This document shows, piece after piece, positions 18,271 to 24,955 of a DNA stretch of 64,000 bases (its first letter is position 1; the number at the start of each line of letters is the position of its first letter). Made by a program: the position numbers and the translations under genes. Below the pieces are notes generated by a model. It did no database searches. It was not told the DNA's origin and saw only the letters and a program-made list of their open reading frames with translations. This stretch comes from JBCBKU01 sp965267475 (GTDB lineage: Bacteria; Pseudomonadota; Alphaproteobacteria; Rhodobacterales; Rhodobacteraceae), in NCBI GenBank assembly GCA_965267475.1, contig OZ254079.1, positions 620,001-684,000 of the forward strand. The letters run 5' to 3'.

Positions 18271-18663
18271 ATGATACAGGAATTCAAGGATTTTATCGCC
18301 AAGGGCAATGTCATGGACATGGCCGTGGGGATTATCATTGGTGCGGCCTTTACGGCCATTGTCACGTCTCTGGTGGATGACCTCATCAACCCGATAATCA
18401 GCTTGTTCATGGGCGGGCTCGACTTTTCTGGCATGGGTGTCCCGCTTGGCGAAGGCGAAGATGCCGCTGTGTTTGCCTATGGCAATTTCATCATGGCCTT
18501 GATCAACTTCCTGATCATCGCTTGGGTGGTTTTCCTGCTCGTGAAAATGGTGAACCGCGTCAAAGACGCGGCAGCGACCGAGGAAGAAGAAGCACCAGCA
18601 GAAGACCCGGGCCCGTCCGAGAAGGACCTGTTGGTCGAAATCCGCGACGCGTTGCAGAAATAA
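18271..18663 (+). CDS. mscL: Large-conductance mechanosensitive channel
   Basis: A 130-residue inner membrane channel that opens under hypo-osmotic stress. The N-terminal helix and first membrane helix (FKDFIAKGNVMDMAVGIIIGAAFTAIV) match MscL, including the G/A-rich pore-lining pattern, and a second membrane helix follows at about residues 70-95. The C-terminal tail is unusually acidic (EEEEAPAED) before the conserved bundle LLVEIRDALQ. The gene stands alone and ends in a strong intrinsic terminator. The ATG at 18271 gives the standard start MIQEF. Confidence 0.95.
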   Translation: MIQEFKDFIAKGNVMDMAVGIIIGAAFTAIVTSLVDDLINPIISLFMGGLDFSGMGVPLGEGEDAAVFAYGNFIMALINFLIIAWVVFLLVKMVNRVKDAAATEEEEAPAEDPGPSEKDLLVEIRDALQK

Positions 18664-18683
18664 GCGGCCCGCGTGACGACTGG

Positions 18684-18710
18684 AAAGCCCGCCTTTCGGC
18701 GGGCTTTTTT
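18684..18710 (+). terminator. Intrinsic terminator of mscL
   Basis: A perfect 10-bp stem AAAGCCCGCC/GGCGGGCTTT with a TTTC loop is followed by more T residues. It lies 20 bp after the mscL stop and just before the convergent DUF1330 gene end, so it may serve both directions. Confidence 0.95.
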
Positions 18711-18712
18711 CG

Positions 18713-18994
18713 TTAAAGCAGCAAGACAATCGATTGCCCCGATCCGCGGCGCAGCGCGTGCACGTCCGCAATCTCGGGGTCGGAAATCCAGGCCTGGGCC
18801 GCGTTCCGATCCGGAAAGCTGAGAAGCGCGGCCATATCCGGCGCCTCGATAGGACCCTCCAGAACATCCAGATCAGCGGACGCCTGAACCACTGCGCCGC
18901 CGTGGCGGGCCAGCGCGTCGGCAGCCTTTTCTCGGTACTGGGCGACCTTATCACGGTCTTCGAGGCGGAGGGTGGCAAGGGCATAAGCGGTCAT
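18713..18994 (-). CDS. DUF1330 family protein
   Basis: A 93-residue ferredoxin-like alpha+beta protein of the DUF1330/dimeric alpha-beta barrel type: TAYALATLRLEDRDKVAQYREKAADALARHGG, then the conserved MAALLSFPDRNAAQAWISDPEI region. Biochemical role unknown. The ATG at 18994 has an AGGAGA site 5 nt upstream; the longer frame would run through the operator region. It is divergent from a LysR regulator and shares two palindromic sites with it, so it is probably that regulator's target. Confidence 0.82.
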   Translation of the reverse strand: MTAYALATLRLEDRDKVAQYREKAADALARHGGAVVQASADLDVLEGPIEAPDMAALLSFPDRNAAQAWISDPEIADVHALRRGSGQSIVLLL

Positions 18995-19013
18995 GGGTGT
19001 CTCCTGTTTCATC

Positions 19014-19033
19014 CACGTGCAATTTCGCACGGG
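19014..19033. promoter_or_regulatory. Operator-like palindrome 1 (LysR/DUF1330)
   Basis: CACGTGCA-ATTT-CGCACGGG, 8-4-8 arrangement, matches palindrome 2 at 14 of 16 arm positions. It sits 20 bp upstream of the DUF1330 start. Likely LysR regulator binding site by position. Confidence 0.6.
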
Positions 19034-19069
19034 TGCGTCACGATAAAAATTGCTCAACTTCGCGCCCCA

Positions 19070-19089
19070 CCCGTGCAAGACTGCACGGG
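19070..19089. promoter_or_regulatory. Operator-like palindrome 2 (LysR/DUF1330)
   Basis: A perfect 8-bp inverted repeat CCCGTGCA-AGAC-TGCACGGG ending 2 bp before the LysR start codon. It contains a T-N11-A type core, as LysR sites do. Its centre is 56 bp from that of palindrome 1. Position on the regulator's own start suggests autorepression. Confidence 0.7.
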
Positions 19090-19091
19090 CT

Positions 19092-19976
19092 ATGGATTGG
19101 GATGATCTGAAATACGCGCTTGAGACGGTCCGACATGATGGGGTGAGTGGGGCGGCCCGATCGCTTGGTGTGAACCATGCGACCGTGTCCCGCCGGATCG
19201 CCGCGCTTGAAGATCGCCTTGGCGCGCGCCTTTTCGACCGGCTACCAGCAGGCTATGCCCCAACTGAGGCTGGTCTGGTGGCCGCCGAGGCAGCAGAGCG
19301 CATGGAACAGGCTGGCGCCGATCTGCAAAGGGCGATTGGATCAATGGATCAGTCGCTGACAGGGCCGTTGATCGTTACCGCGCCACAGCTTTTGGTCGAA
19401 CGGGTGTTGGCGCCGATCCTAAGCGATTTTGCAGCAACCTATCCGGATATCGATCTGTCACTTGCGGCCACAAATGACACGCTGAACCTTGCCCGGCGCG
19501 AAGCGGATGTGGCCATTCGGATTGCCGCGGATCCCGAGCCTTCGCTGATCGGGCTAAAGGTTAGCGATCAAAGGGCCGCCGTCTATGCCCACGCCGATCT
19601 GATTGCGGACCTGAACGCCAATCCCGACCAGCCGCTCAATTGGATCCGCTTCAGCCATTGGCCTGTGCGCCCCGGCGATCTGATGGTGAACTGGCCAAAC
19701 CGGCGCGTGGTCTTGTCGGTCGACGACATGATCGCCGCAATTGGAGCCTGCCGCGCCGGGATTGGCGCCACGCGAATGGCCTGCTTTTTGGGGGACAGCG
19801 ACCCACAGCTCAGGCGGCTTCCGGGGGTGGAGCCCTTTGCCTATGCGCCAGTTTGGGTCTTGTCCCATGCCGACTTGCGGAAAACGCCGCGTGTGGCGGC
19901 GTTTCGCGATTTCATGGCCAGACGGCTTCGCGAGGTTCGCCCGCTTTTTGAAGGGATGCGTCCGATCACTTCTTAA
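19092..19976 (+). CDS. LysR family transcriptional regulator
   Basis: A 294-residue regulator. The winged helix-turn-helix occupies residues 1-60 (DWDDLKYALETVRHDGVSGAARSLGVNHATVSRRI in overlapping parts, then LEDRLGARLFDR). The rest is a periplasmic-binding-protein-like effector domain (GPLIVTAPQLLVERVLAPIL). The VNHATVSRRIAALE recognition region groups it with the short-HTH LysR set lacking conserved co-inducer clues. It is divergent from a DUF1330 gene with palindromes in between, and its 3' end overlaps the convergent ald gene by 11 bp. Start at 19092 avoids running through palindrome 2. Confidence 0.9.
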   Translation: MDWDDLKYALETVRHDGVSGAARSLGVNHATVSRRIAALEDRLGARLFDRLPAGYAPTEAGLVAAEAAERMEQAGADLQRAIGSMDQSLTGPLIVTAPQLLVERVLAPILSDFAATYPDIDLSLAATNDTLNLARREADVAIRIAADPEPSLIGLKVSDQRAAVYAHADLIADLNANPDQPLNWIRFSHWPVRPGDLMVNWPNRRVVLSVDDMIAAIGACRAGIGATRMACFLGDSDPQLRRLPGVEPFAYAPVWVLSHADLRKTPRVAAFRDFMARRLREVRPLFEGMRPITS

Positions 19977-21084
19977 GCGCAAGTTGCGGCGACAGAACAT
20001 CAAGCCCCAGTGCTTTCCCGACCGCAAAGTAGGTCAAGTGTCCGGCATGAACATTCAACCCGTTCAAGAGGTGTGGATCATCCTCGCACGCCTGACGCCA
20101 GCCCTTGTCGGCCAGGGCCAACACAAAGGGCAAAGTGGCGTTGGACAAAGCAATCGTAGAAGTGCGCGGCACGGCGCCCGGCATGTTGGCGACGCAGTAA
20201 TGCATGATCCCGTCGACCTCAAAAATCGGGTCCTCATGGGTCGTGGCGCGCGAGGTTTCAAAGCATCCGCCTTGGTCAATCGCGACATCCACAATCGCCG
20301 CGCCGGGCTTCATGGTAGAGAGCTGCGTTTTTGAAACAAGCTTGGGCGCAGCCGCGCCCGGGATCAGAACAGCGCCAACGACCATATCCGCAGTTTCCAA
20401 CAGTTCCGCCGTGTTCCCGGCACTGGCATAGCGCGTCGAGAACACAGAACCGAATGCATCATCCAGATACCGGATCCGGTCGAGCGACAGATCCAGCACC
20501 GTTACTTGCGCCCCCATCCCGGCTGCAACCCGTGCTGCATGAACGCCGACAACGCCGCCGCCAATAACCATGACTTCGCCGCGCCCGACGCCCGGCACCC
20601 CGCCCAACAAGACGCCGCGACCCCCATTGGCCTTTTGCAGTGTCCAGGCACCGGTTTGCGGGGCCAGTTTGCCGGCAACTTCGCTCATCGGGGCCAAAAG
20701 CGGCAACCCGCCCCGCGCGTCGGTCACGGTTTCATAGGCGATGGCGGTGGCGCCGCTGTCTAAAAGATCCTTCGTTTGCTCCGGGTCTGGCGCAAGGTGG
20801 AGATACGTGAAAAGCACCTGGCCTTCGCGAAGCTGCTTCCGCTCAACGGCCTGCGGCTCCTTGACCTTCACGATCATCTCGGCCTTGGCAAATACAGAGG
20901 CCGCATCAGGAAGGATCGTGGCCCCTGCCGCTTCATAGTCGGCATCGGGGAAACCCGCGCCTAGCCCGGCACCGGTTTCAATCACGGCCTCATGACCATG
21001 GGCTACCACGTCGCGAACCGCATTTGGCGTCAGCCCGACGCGAAATTCCTGCGGTTTGATTTCTTTCGGACAACCGATCTTCAT
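19966..21084 (-). CDS. ald: Alanine dehydrogenase
   Basis: A 372-residue NAD-dependent L-alanine dehydrogenase interconverting alanine and pyruvate plus ammonium. The N-terminus MKIGCPKEIKPQEFRVGLTP is the family signature; catalytic Lys and His regions (VKVKEPQ, TYLHLAPD) and the Rossmann motif VIGGGVVGVHAARVAAGMGA are intact. Length equals that of characterised enzymes. The gene lies next to the rpsU-side insertion; about 105 bp separate its start from the left direct repeat. Confidence 0.96.
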   Translation of the reverse strand: MKIGCPKEIKPQEFRVGLTPNAVRDVVAHGHEAVIETGAGLGAGFPDADYEAAGATILPDAASVFAKAEMIVKVKEPQAVERKQLREGQVLFTYLHLAPDPEQTKDLLDSGATAIAYETVTDARGGLPLLAPMSEVAGKLAPQTGAWTLQKANGGRGVLLGGVPGVGRGEVMVIGGGVVGVHAARVAAGMGAQVTVLDLSLDRIRYLDDAFGSVFSTRYASAGNTAELLETADMVVGAVLIPGAAAPKLVSKTQLSTMKPGAAIVDVAIDQGGCFETSRATTHEDPIFEVDGIMHYCVANMPGAVPRTSTIALSNATLPFVLALADKGWRQACEDDPHLLNGLNVHAGHLTYFAVGKALGLDVLSPQLALKK

Positions 21085-21188
21085 GCGCCTGACCTTTCCA
21101 ATGCGTTTGCCTCAAAAATAGGCAAGACTTGGTTCATATGCCGTCACAAAACGACACGCGCCCGCAGCGGCATAGGGCCAGAAACGAC

Positions 21189-21285
21189 AAACCCCCGGGC
21201 CATCGCCACGGGGGTCATCGTTTGGCGGGCGAACCCGCCGATGTGTCGCAATGCCTTCAGAGAAGACCTTCGCGCTGCGCCTTTT
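21189..21285. repeat. 97-bp direct repeat, left copy (displaced rpsU 3' end)
   Basis: Identical base for base to 22053-22149 at an offset of 864. It contains the reverse-strand last 29 nt of rpsU (codons for AQREGLL and stop) and 68 bp of downstream sequence with two hairpins. Identity stops sharply at both ends (C versus T at 21286/22150). It encodes no functional S21. Confidence 0.95.
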
Positions 21286-21453
21286 CATAGACAAGGAAAC
21301 CACTACACAGCGGTCAGAAATTGGCCGTGCGGAATTCTATGCTGCAAGATCCCAATGGTTCTGAATGCGGTTGACCTAATTCGTAAGCACTCAACCAAAT
21401 CGGATTCTATGCTATAAGATGCGCTCACATTAGAGATTTCTGAGGAGTATTTC
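21286..21453. promoter_or_regulatory. Leader region of the inserted amidase gene with a 17-bp repeat
   Basis: This AT-richer stretch holds two near-identical 17-mers, ATTCTATGCTGCAAGAT (21334-21350) and ATTCTATGCTATAAGAT (21404-21420), 70 bp apart. The second contains TGCTATAAG, which reads as an extended -10 promoter element. A 6-bp inverted repeat GGTTGA/TCAACC (21369-21374 and 21391-21396) lies between. The amidase ribosome site GAGGAG is at 21442-21447. Promoter and regulator assignments are inferred. Confidence 0.5.
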
Positions 21454-22050
21454 ATGCCAGTCAGTAGACCGCGTAGGATCGTTATGCATTGGACGGCGGG
21501 AAAGAACGAAGCGAACGATAGCGACTTGGACAAATACCATGAAGTTGTCGAGGGCGACGGGACTCGAGTTCTTTGTAACAGACGTCCGGAGGCAAATAAT
21601 AACGTCAATGACGGCGACTATGCCGCCCATACCCGTCGTTTCAATACTGGGGCGATCGGCCTTGCGATGTGTGGCATGCAGGGCGCAAAAGAATCTCCCT
21701 TTCGGAAGGGCCGGTACCCGATCGCAGAGCCGCAGGTTGAAGCATTCATTTCTATGGTGGCAGAGTACGCGGATACGTACCAGATACCTATCGACCGGCG
21801 TCACGTACTTTCCCACAAAGAGGTCCACCACACTTATGGGATATTTCAAGATAAGTGGGACATTATGTGGCTGCCGCACATGGCCGCACCAGGGCACGCG
21901 GTCGATATAGGCGACAGTTTGCGCGACCGGATTCGCGAGCGCCACAACGAGCTTTACCGTGACAATACCGTAATGGCCGCCTTAGATACTCGTGACATAG
22001 TTGACGAAATCGTCGACCGCTTAAGCGACGAATTATCACAGCGTTCATAA
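21454..22050 (+). CDS. Phage-type N-acetylmuramoyl-L-alanine amidase (Amidase_2/PGRP fold)
   Basis: A 198-residue protein predicted to cleave the lactyl-amide bond between MurNAc and L-Ala in peptidoglycan. It shows the Amidase_2 landmarks: IVMHWTAG with zinc ligand His12, YHEVVEGDGTRV, AAHTRRFNTGAIGLAMCGM (His59, the NxxxIG block), LSHKEVHHTYGI with His121, and KWDI with Asp136 as likely third zinc ligand. That HKEV...GKWDI-like ending is typical of phage endolysins. The last ~55 residues form a charged helical tail of unknown role. There is no signal peptide or membrane segment, and no holin gene nearby. GAGGAG lies 6 nt before the ATG. Codon use is less GC-biased than the neighbours, and the gene is flanked by 97-bp repeats, so it is probably acquired. 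Confidence 0.85.
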   Translation: MPVSRPRRIVMHWTAGKNEANDSDLDKYHEVVEGDGTRVLCNRRPEANNNVNDGDYAAHTRRFNTGAIGLAMCGMQGAKESPFRKGRYPIAEPQVEAFISMVAEYADTYQIPIDRRHVLSHKEVHHTYGIFQDKWDIMWLPHMAAPGHAVDIGDSLRDRIRERHNELYRDNTVMAALDTRDIVDEIVDRLSDELSQRS

Positions 22051-22052
22051 AG

Positions 22053-22081
22053 AAACCCCCGGGCCATCGCCACGGGGGTCA
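22053..22081 (-). terminator. Terminator-like hairpin downstream of rpsU
   Basis: On the minus strand ACCCCC and GGGGGT (arms 22074-22079 and 22055-22060) pair around a GC-rich loop and are followed by a short TTT. The same hairpin is duplicated at 21191-21215 in the left repeat. The T-run is short, so termination strength is uncertain. Confidence 0.6.
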
Positions 22082-22149
22082 TCGTTTGGCGGGCGAACCC
22101 GCCGATGTGTCGCAATGCCTTCAGAGAAGACCTTCGCGCTGCGCCTTTT
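22053..22149. repeat. 97-bp direct repeat, right copy (part of intact rpsU)
   Basis: Identical to 21189-21285. It starts 3 bp after the amidase stop codon and ends inside rpsU, covering its last 29 nt and downstream region. Besides the terminator-like hairpin it holds a perfect stem GGCGGG-CGAA-CCCGCC at 22088-22103. Confidence 0.95.
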
Positions 22150-22327
22150 TGCGCGCCAACTTGCGGGCGCGGCGGATCGCTTCAGCCTTTTCCCGGGCGC
22201 GCTTCTCGGACGGTTTCTCAAAATGTTGCCGAAGCTTCATTTCACGGAACACGCCTTCCCGCTGAAGCTTTTTCTTCAACGCACGAAGGGCCTGGTCGAC
22301 ATTGTTGTCGCGAACACTGACCTGCAT
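22121..22327 (-). CDS. rpsU: 30S ribosomal protein S21
   Basis: The 68-residue basic protein is complete and matches S21: MQVSVRDNNVDQALRALKKKLQREGVFREMKLRQHFEKPSE in overlapping parts, with a Lys/Arg-rich C-terminal helix. S21 takes part in translation initiation on the 30S subunit. An AGGTGG-like ribosome site precedes the ATG. The last 29 nt belong to the 97-bp repeat, so if an element integrated here the C-terminal codons now derive from the element's copy without amino acid change. Confidence 0.96.
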   Translation of the reverse strand: MQVSVRDNNVDQALRALKKKLQREGVFREMKLRQHFEKPSEKRAREKAEAIRRARKLARKKAQREGLL

Positions 22328-22436
22328 GTGGTGTCACCACCTTTCTAGGTTAGGGTTGCAGAAATTGCAGGAAGCAGGCCTATAACAAGGGCAAAGGGGT
22401 TTGTCTACAACTAGCCTGATTTTTAAGGAGGTTTCG

Positions 22437-23144
22437 ATGCCGACCACCATCAACCAACCCGCCGACGCAATTCTGGATGCTGCCATTCCGCATGTTGCAT
22501 TCGACGGCTGGTCCGCAACGACCTTCCGCGCTGCCGTGGCTGACGCCGGGGTAGAGCAGGCGGCAGCGGATGCGGCCTTTCCCCGCGGCGCGGTCGATCT
22601 GGCGTTGGCATTTCACCGCCGGGCCGATGACGACATGGTCGAAGTACTGAAAAAGGTAAAACTTGCGGACATGAAGGTGCGAGAGAAGATCACAACGGCT
22701 GTGCGCACGCGACTTCAGGTGATCGGTGACAAGGAAGCGGTGCGGCGGGGAACGACGCTGTTCGCTCTGCCTCAGCATGCCGCAGACGGCGCAAAGGCAA
22801 TCTGGGGAACGTCAGACGCGATCTGGACAGCTATCGGGGACCCGTCCGAGGACATCAACTGGTACACAAAGCGTGCGACCCTCTCCGGAGTCTATGGCTC
22901 TACAGTTTTGTTCTGGCTGGGTGACACCAGCGAAGGTGACACCGACACATGGGACTTCCTGGATCGGCGGATCGAGGACGTGATGCAGTTTGAGAAGCTG
23001 AAGGCGCAAGTTCGTGACAATCCGGTGATGAAAGCGGCCATGACTGGCCCGAATTGGCTGATGTCTTTCATTAAGGCCCCGCCAAAGATGCCGCGCGGTG
23101 ACTTCCCGGGTTTCATGTCACAGACGCCCCAACAAGACGGATGA
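22437..23144 (+). CDS. COQ9 family protein (ubiquinone biosynthesis)
   Basis: A 235-residue COQ9-type protein. The N-terminal TetR-like helical fold is followed by the COQ9 signature ...DINWYTKRATLSGVYGSTVLFWLGD and a DFLDRRIEDVMQFEKLK segment. COQ9 binds isoprenoid lipids and presents quinone intermediates to the hydroxylase COQ7. The ATG at 22437 has an AAGGAGG site at 22425-22431. The next gene, a quinone oxidoreductase, overlaps its stop by 4 bp, forming a two-gene operon. The ubiE-ubiB pair lies 15 kb away. Confidence 0.92.
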   Translation: MPTTINQPADAILDAAIPHVAFDGWSATTFRAAVADAGVEQAAADAAFPRGAVDLALAFHRRADDDMVEVLKKVKLADMKVREKITTAVRTRLQVIGDKEAVRRGTTLFALPQHAADGAKAIWGTSDAIWTAIGDPSEDINWYTKRATLSGVYGSTVLFWLGDTSEGDTDTWDFLDRRIEDVMQFEKLKAQVRDNPVMKAAMTGPNWLMSFIKAPPKMPRGDFPGFMSQTPQQDG

Positions 23145-24130
23145 CAACTCCAAAAATGATGCGCGCGGTCGAGATCGCGGAACCGGGCGGTCCGGAAGTT
23201 TTGCGTCTGACCGAGCGCGCCGTCCCGGAACCCGGTCCGGGACAGGTGCTTCTGAAGGTCGCTTTTGCGGGCGTGAACCGACCCGATGTTCTGCAACGCG
23301 CCGGTCGCTATGCGCCGCCGCCGACTGCCAGCGATCTTCCCGGGCTAGAAGCGTCCGGCACGGTTGCCGCGGTGGGCGCGGGGGTTGATGTGTCGATGGT
23401 CGGACAGCAGGTTTGTGCCCTTTTGCCGGGCGGCGGGTATGCCGAGTTCGCGGTGACCCCCGCCGCCCATTGCCTGCCGGTGCCGACTTCGCTTGGCCTG
23501 AAGGAGGCGGCTTGCCTGCCAGAGACGCATTTCACCGTCTGGTCGAATGTCGTCATGCGCGGCGGACTTCGGGGTGGTGAGACGATCCTGGTGCATGGTG
23601 GATCTTCCGGCATCGGCACAACGGCCATACAGATCGCCAACGCGCTGGGCGCGCGGGTTGTCTGCACCGTCGGAAACACGTCCAAGGCCGAGATCTGCCG
23701 ATCCCTCGGTGCGGAACGCGCGATTGTCTATAAGTCCGAGGACTTTCTGGAAGTCGTCCAGTCCATGGGCGGCGCCGATCTGATCCTCGACATGGTGGGC
23801 GGCAACTACATCCCGAAGAACATCAGAGCACTCAAAGATGATGGCCGGCTTGTGCAGATTGCGTTCCTCCAGGCGCCAAAGGTCGACCTGAACTTCGTGC
23901 ATGTCATGGTACGGCGACTGACAATCACAGGGTCGACGCTGCGCCCTCAATCCGACCTCGCCAAGGCGCGCATCGCGGATGAACTTCGCGCGCATGTCTG
24001 GCCGATGCTGGACACCGGGCGGATCGCGCCTGTGATGGATTCCGAGTTTGTGTTGGACGATGCCGCAAAGGCCCATGCCTGGATGGAGACATCTCAGCAT
24101 ATCGGGAAGATCGTGCTGAAAGTGTCCTAG
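23141..24130 (+). CDS. NAD(P)H quinone oxidoreductase (zinc-free MDR, PIG3-type)
   Basis: A 329-residue medium-chain reductase without the structural-zinc cysteine loop. It has FAGVNRPDVLQRAGRYAPPP (PIG3-like), the catalytic-domain LPETHFTVWSNV, and the cofactor motif ILVHGGSSGIGTTAIQIA. Members reduce quinones or enoyl-type carbonyls with NADPH. It overlaps COQ9 by 4 bp. A bidirectional terminator follows within 20 bp. Confidence 0.9.
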   Translation: MTTPKMMRAVEIAEPGGPEVLRLTERAVPEPGPGQVLLKVAFAGVNRPDVLQRAGRYAPPPTASDLPGLEASGTVAAVGAGVDVSMVGQQVCALLPGGGYAEFAVTPAAHCLPVPTSLGLKEAACLPETHFTVWSNVVMRGGLRGGETILVHGGSSGIGTTAIQIANALGARVVCTVGNTSKAEICRSLGAERAIVYKSEDFLEVVQSMGGADLILDMVGGNYIPKNIRALKDDGRLVQIAFLQAPKVDLNFVHVMVRRLTITGSTLRPQSDLAKARIADELRAHVWPMLDTGRIAPVMDSEFVLDDAAKAHAWMETSQHIGKIVLKVS

Positions 24131-24147
24131 ACAGGCCCAAACGAAAA

Positions 24148-24171
24148 ACGGCGGCCCAACGAGGCCGCCGT
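24148..24171. terminator. Bidirectional intrinsic terminator
   Basis: Perfect 9-bp stem ACGGCGGCC/GGCCGCCGT around a CAACGA loop. It has AAAAA on the left and TCTTT on the right, so it can end both the plus-strand quinone reductase operon and the minus-strand VPLPA-CTERM gene. Confidence 0.9.
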
Positions 24172-24197
24172 CTTTGGCAATTTCGTCTGATCAGAAA

Positions 24198-24779
24198 TCA
24201 GGCGGTCTGTGCCTTTTTGAAGCGACGCAAACCGAACAGGCCAGCCGCACCGAACGCCAGGAAGCCCAGCGATGCAGGAAGCGGCACAGCCGAGACCTTC
24301 ACGCGCAGATCCATGCCAAGGCAATGTCCGGTCTGGCAGGACCGGGTATCGCCCCAAAGGCTGATGACGCCGTCCTTATAGCTGTTCGCCGGACCCATCG
24401 CGAGATTCCCATCAAAGTAGAAGGTTTTCTCGATGGTCTTGTACATGTTCTTGAACACGAAGTTCAGATAGCCGCCACCGCTTTTGTCGATGTTGCCGGA
24501 GGCCTTGTAGTAGTACTTCGACGAATAGGTATAGATCTTACCCGCGAAGTTCAGGTCACCGTTGTGCGCCCAGGTGCCGCCGTCCTTGACGCCACTGTAG
24601 AAGCCGGCCACCCAGCTGCCGCTCATGTCGCCATCGTACCGTTGGCTATGGATAAGCGATGAACGAAAGCCGTCATAATTGTCGTTGATAATGCTGTGGA
24701 CCTTGTAGGTCGCAGCACTCGCCACGCTTGCCACCATTCCGATGACCAATGCGAGGGCGAGGACGAGAGTAGAACGCAT
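24198..24779 (-). CDS. VPLPA-CTERM sorting-domain secreted protein
   Basis: A 193-residue exported protein. It has an N-terminal signal peptide (hydrophobic core LVLALALVIGMVASVASA) and a C-terminal tripartite sorting tag: VPLPA, a hydrophobic helix (SLGFLAFGAAGLFGL) and a basic end (RRFKKA). Such tags are known substrates of rhombosortase/exosortase-like systems in Rhodobacteraceae. The middle is rich in Tyr, Gly and Ser with little similarity to known folds. The start at 24779 removes a non-hydrophobic upstream extension. No sortase-like gene is in the window. It is probably a surface or matrix protein. Confidence 0.83.
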   Translation of the reverse strand: MRSTLVLALALVIGMVASVASAATYKVHSIINDNYDGFRSSLIHSQRYDGDMSGSWVAGFYSGVKDGGTWAHNGDLNFAGKIYTYSSKYYYKASGNIDKSGGGYLNFVFKNMYKTIEKTFYFDGNLAMGPANSYKDGVISLWGDTRSCQTGHCLGMDLRVKVSAVPLPASLGFLAFGAAGLFGLRRFKKAQTA

Positions 24780-24955
24780 ATGTCCCTCCAAACTAGTTAA
24801 ATCACAACATACTAGGGGTACCGGGCCAACCACCGTCGGCGCAAGCTATCCCTTTGTCTATCGCCTCAAAATTAGAAAAAAGGCGAGAATTTGGCACGCA
24901 GTTTGGTCAATGGGTTGAACGAATCGAACCAATCCAACCCTGTGTAACGGACTGT
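24780..24955. promoter_or_regulatory. AT-rich promoter region of the VPLPA-CTERM gene
   Basis: The 176-bp gap is clearly more AT-rich than its flanks and contains TCGCCT...AGGCGA (24864-24889), a 6-bp stem around an A/T-rich loop. It should include the promoter of the minus-strand secreted protein and the end of the RNase T2 transcript. Confidence 0.4.

Larger units (their letters stand above)
21189..22052. mobile_element. 864-bp inserted cassette at the rpsU 3' end (putative integrative element)
   Basis: One unit consists of a 97-bp repeat copy plus 767 bp of unique DNA carrying a single amidase gene; the second repeat copy closes it on the right. The right copy completes the intact rpsU gene. 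The left copy carries only the last 29 nt of rpsU plus its downstream hairpins. This is the layout left when an element integrates into a gene's 3' end and restores it. The unique DNA has visibly lower GC and different codon use from its neighbours. No integrase, transposase or terminal inverted repeats are present, so mobility is inferred, and a decayed prophage is an alternative. Confidence 0.65.

Noticed and set aside
21257..21285. Second rpsU gene in the left repeat
   Set aside because: Only the last 29 nt are present, with no start codon or S21 body, so it is a displaced 3' end and not a functional duplicate.
21189..22149. CRISPR-like array
   Set aside because: Only two repeat copies 864 bp apart, containing a gene between them; no short regular repeat-spacer pattern.
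24900..24930. tRNA-like GAATCGAACC string
   Set aside because: No matching acceptor, D or anticodon stems can be drawn around it.
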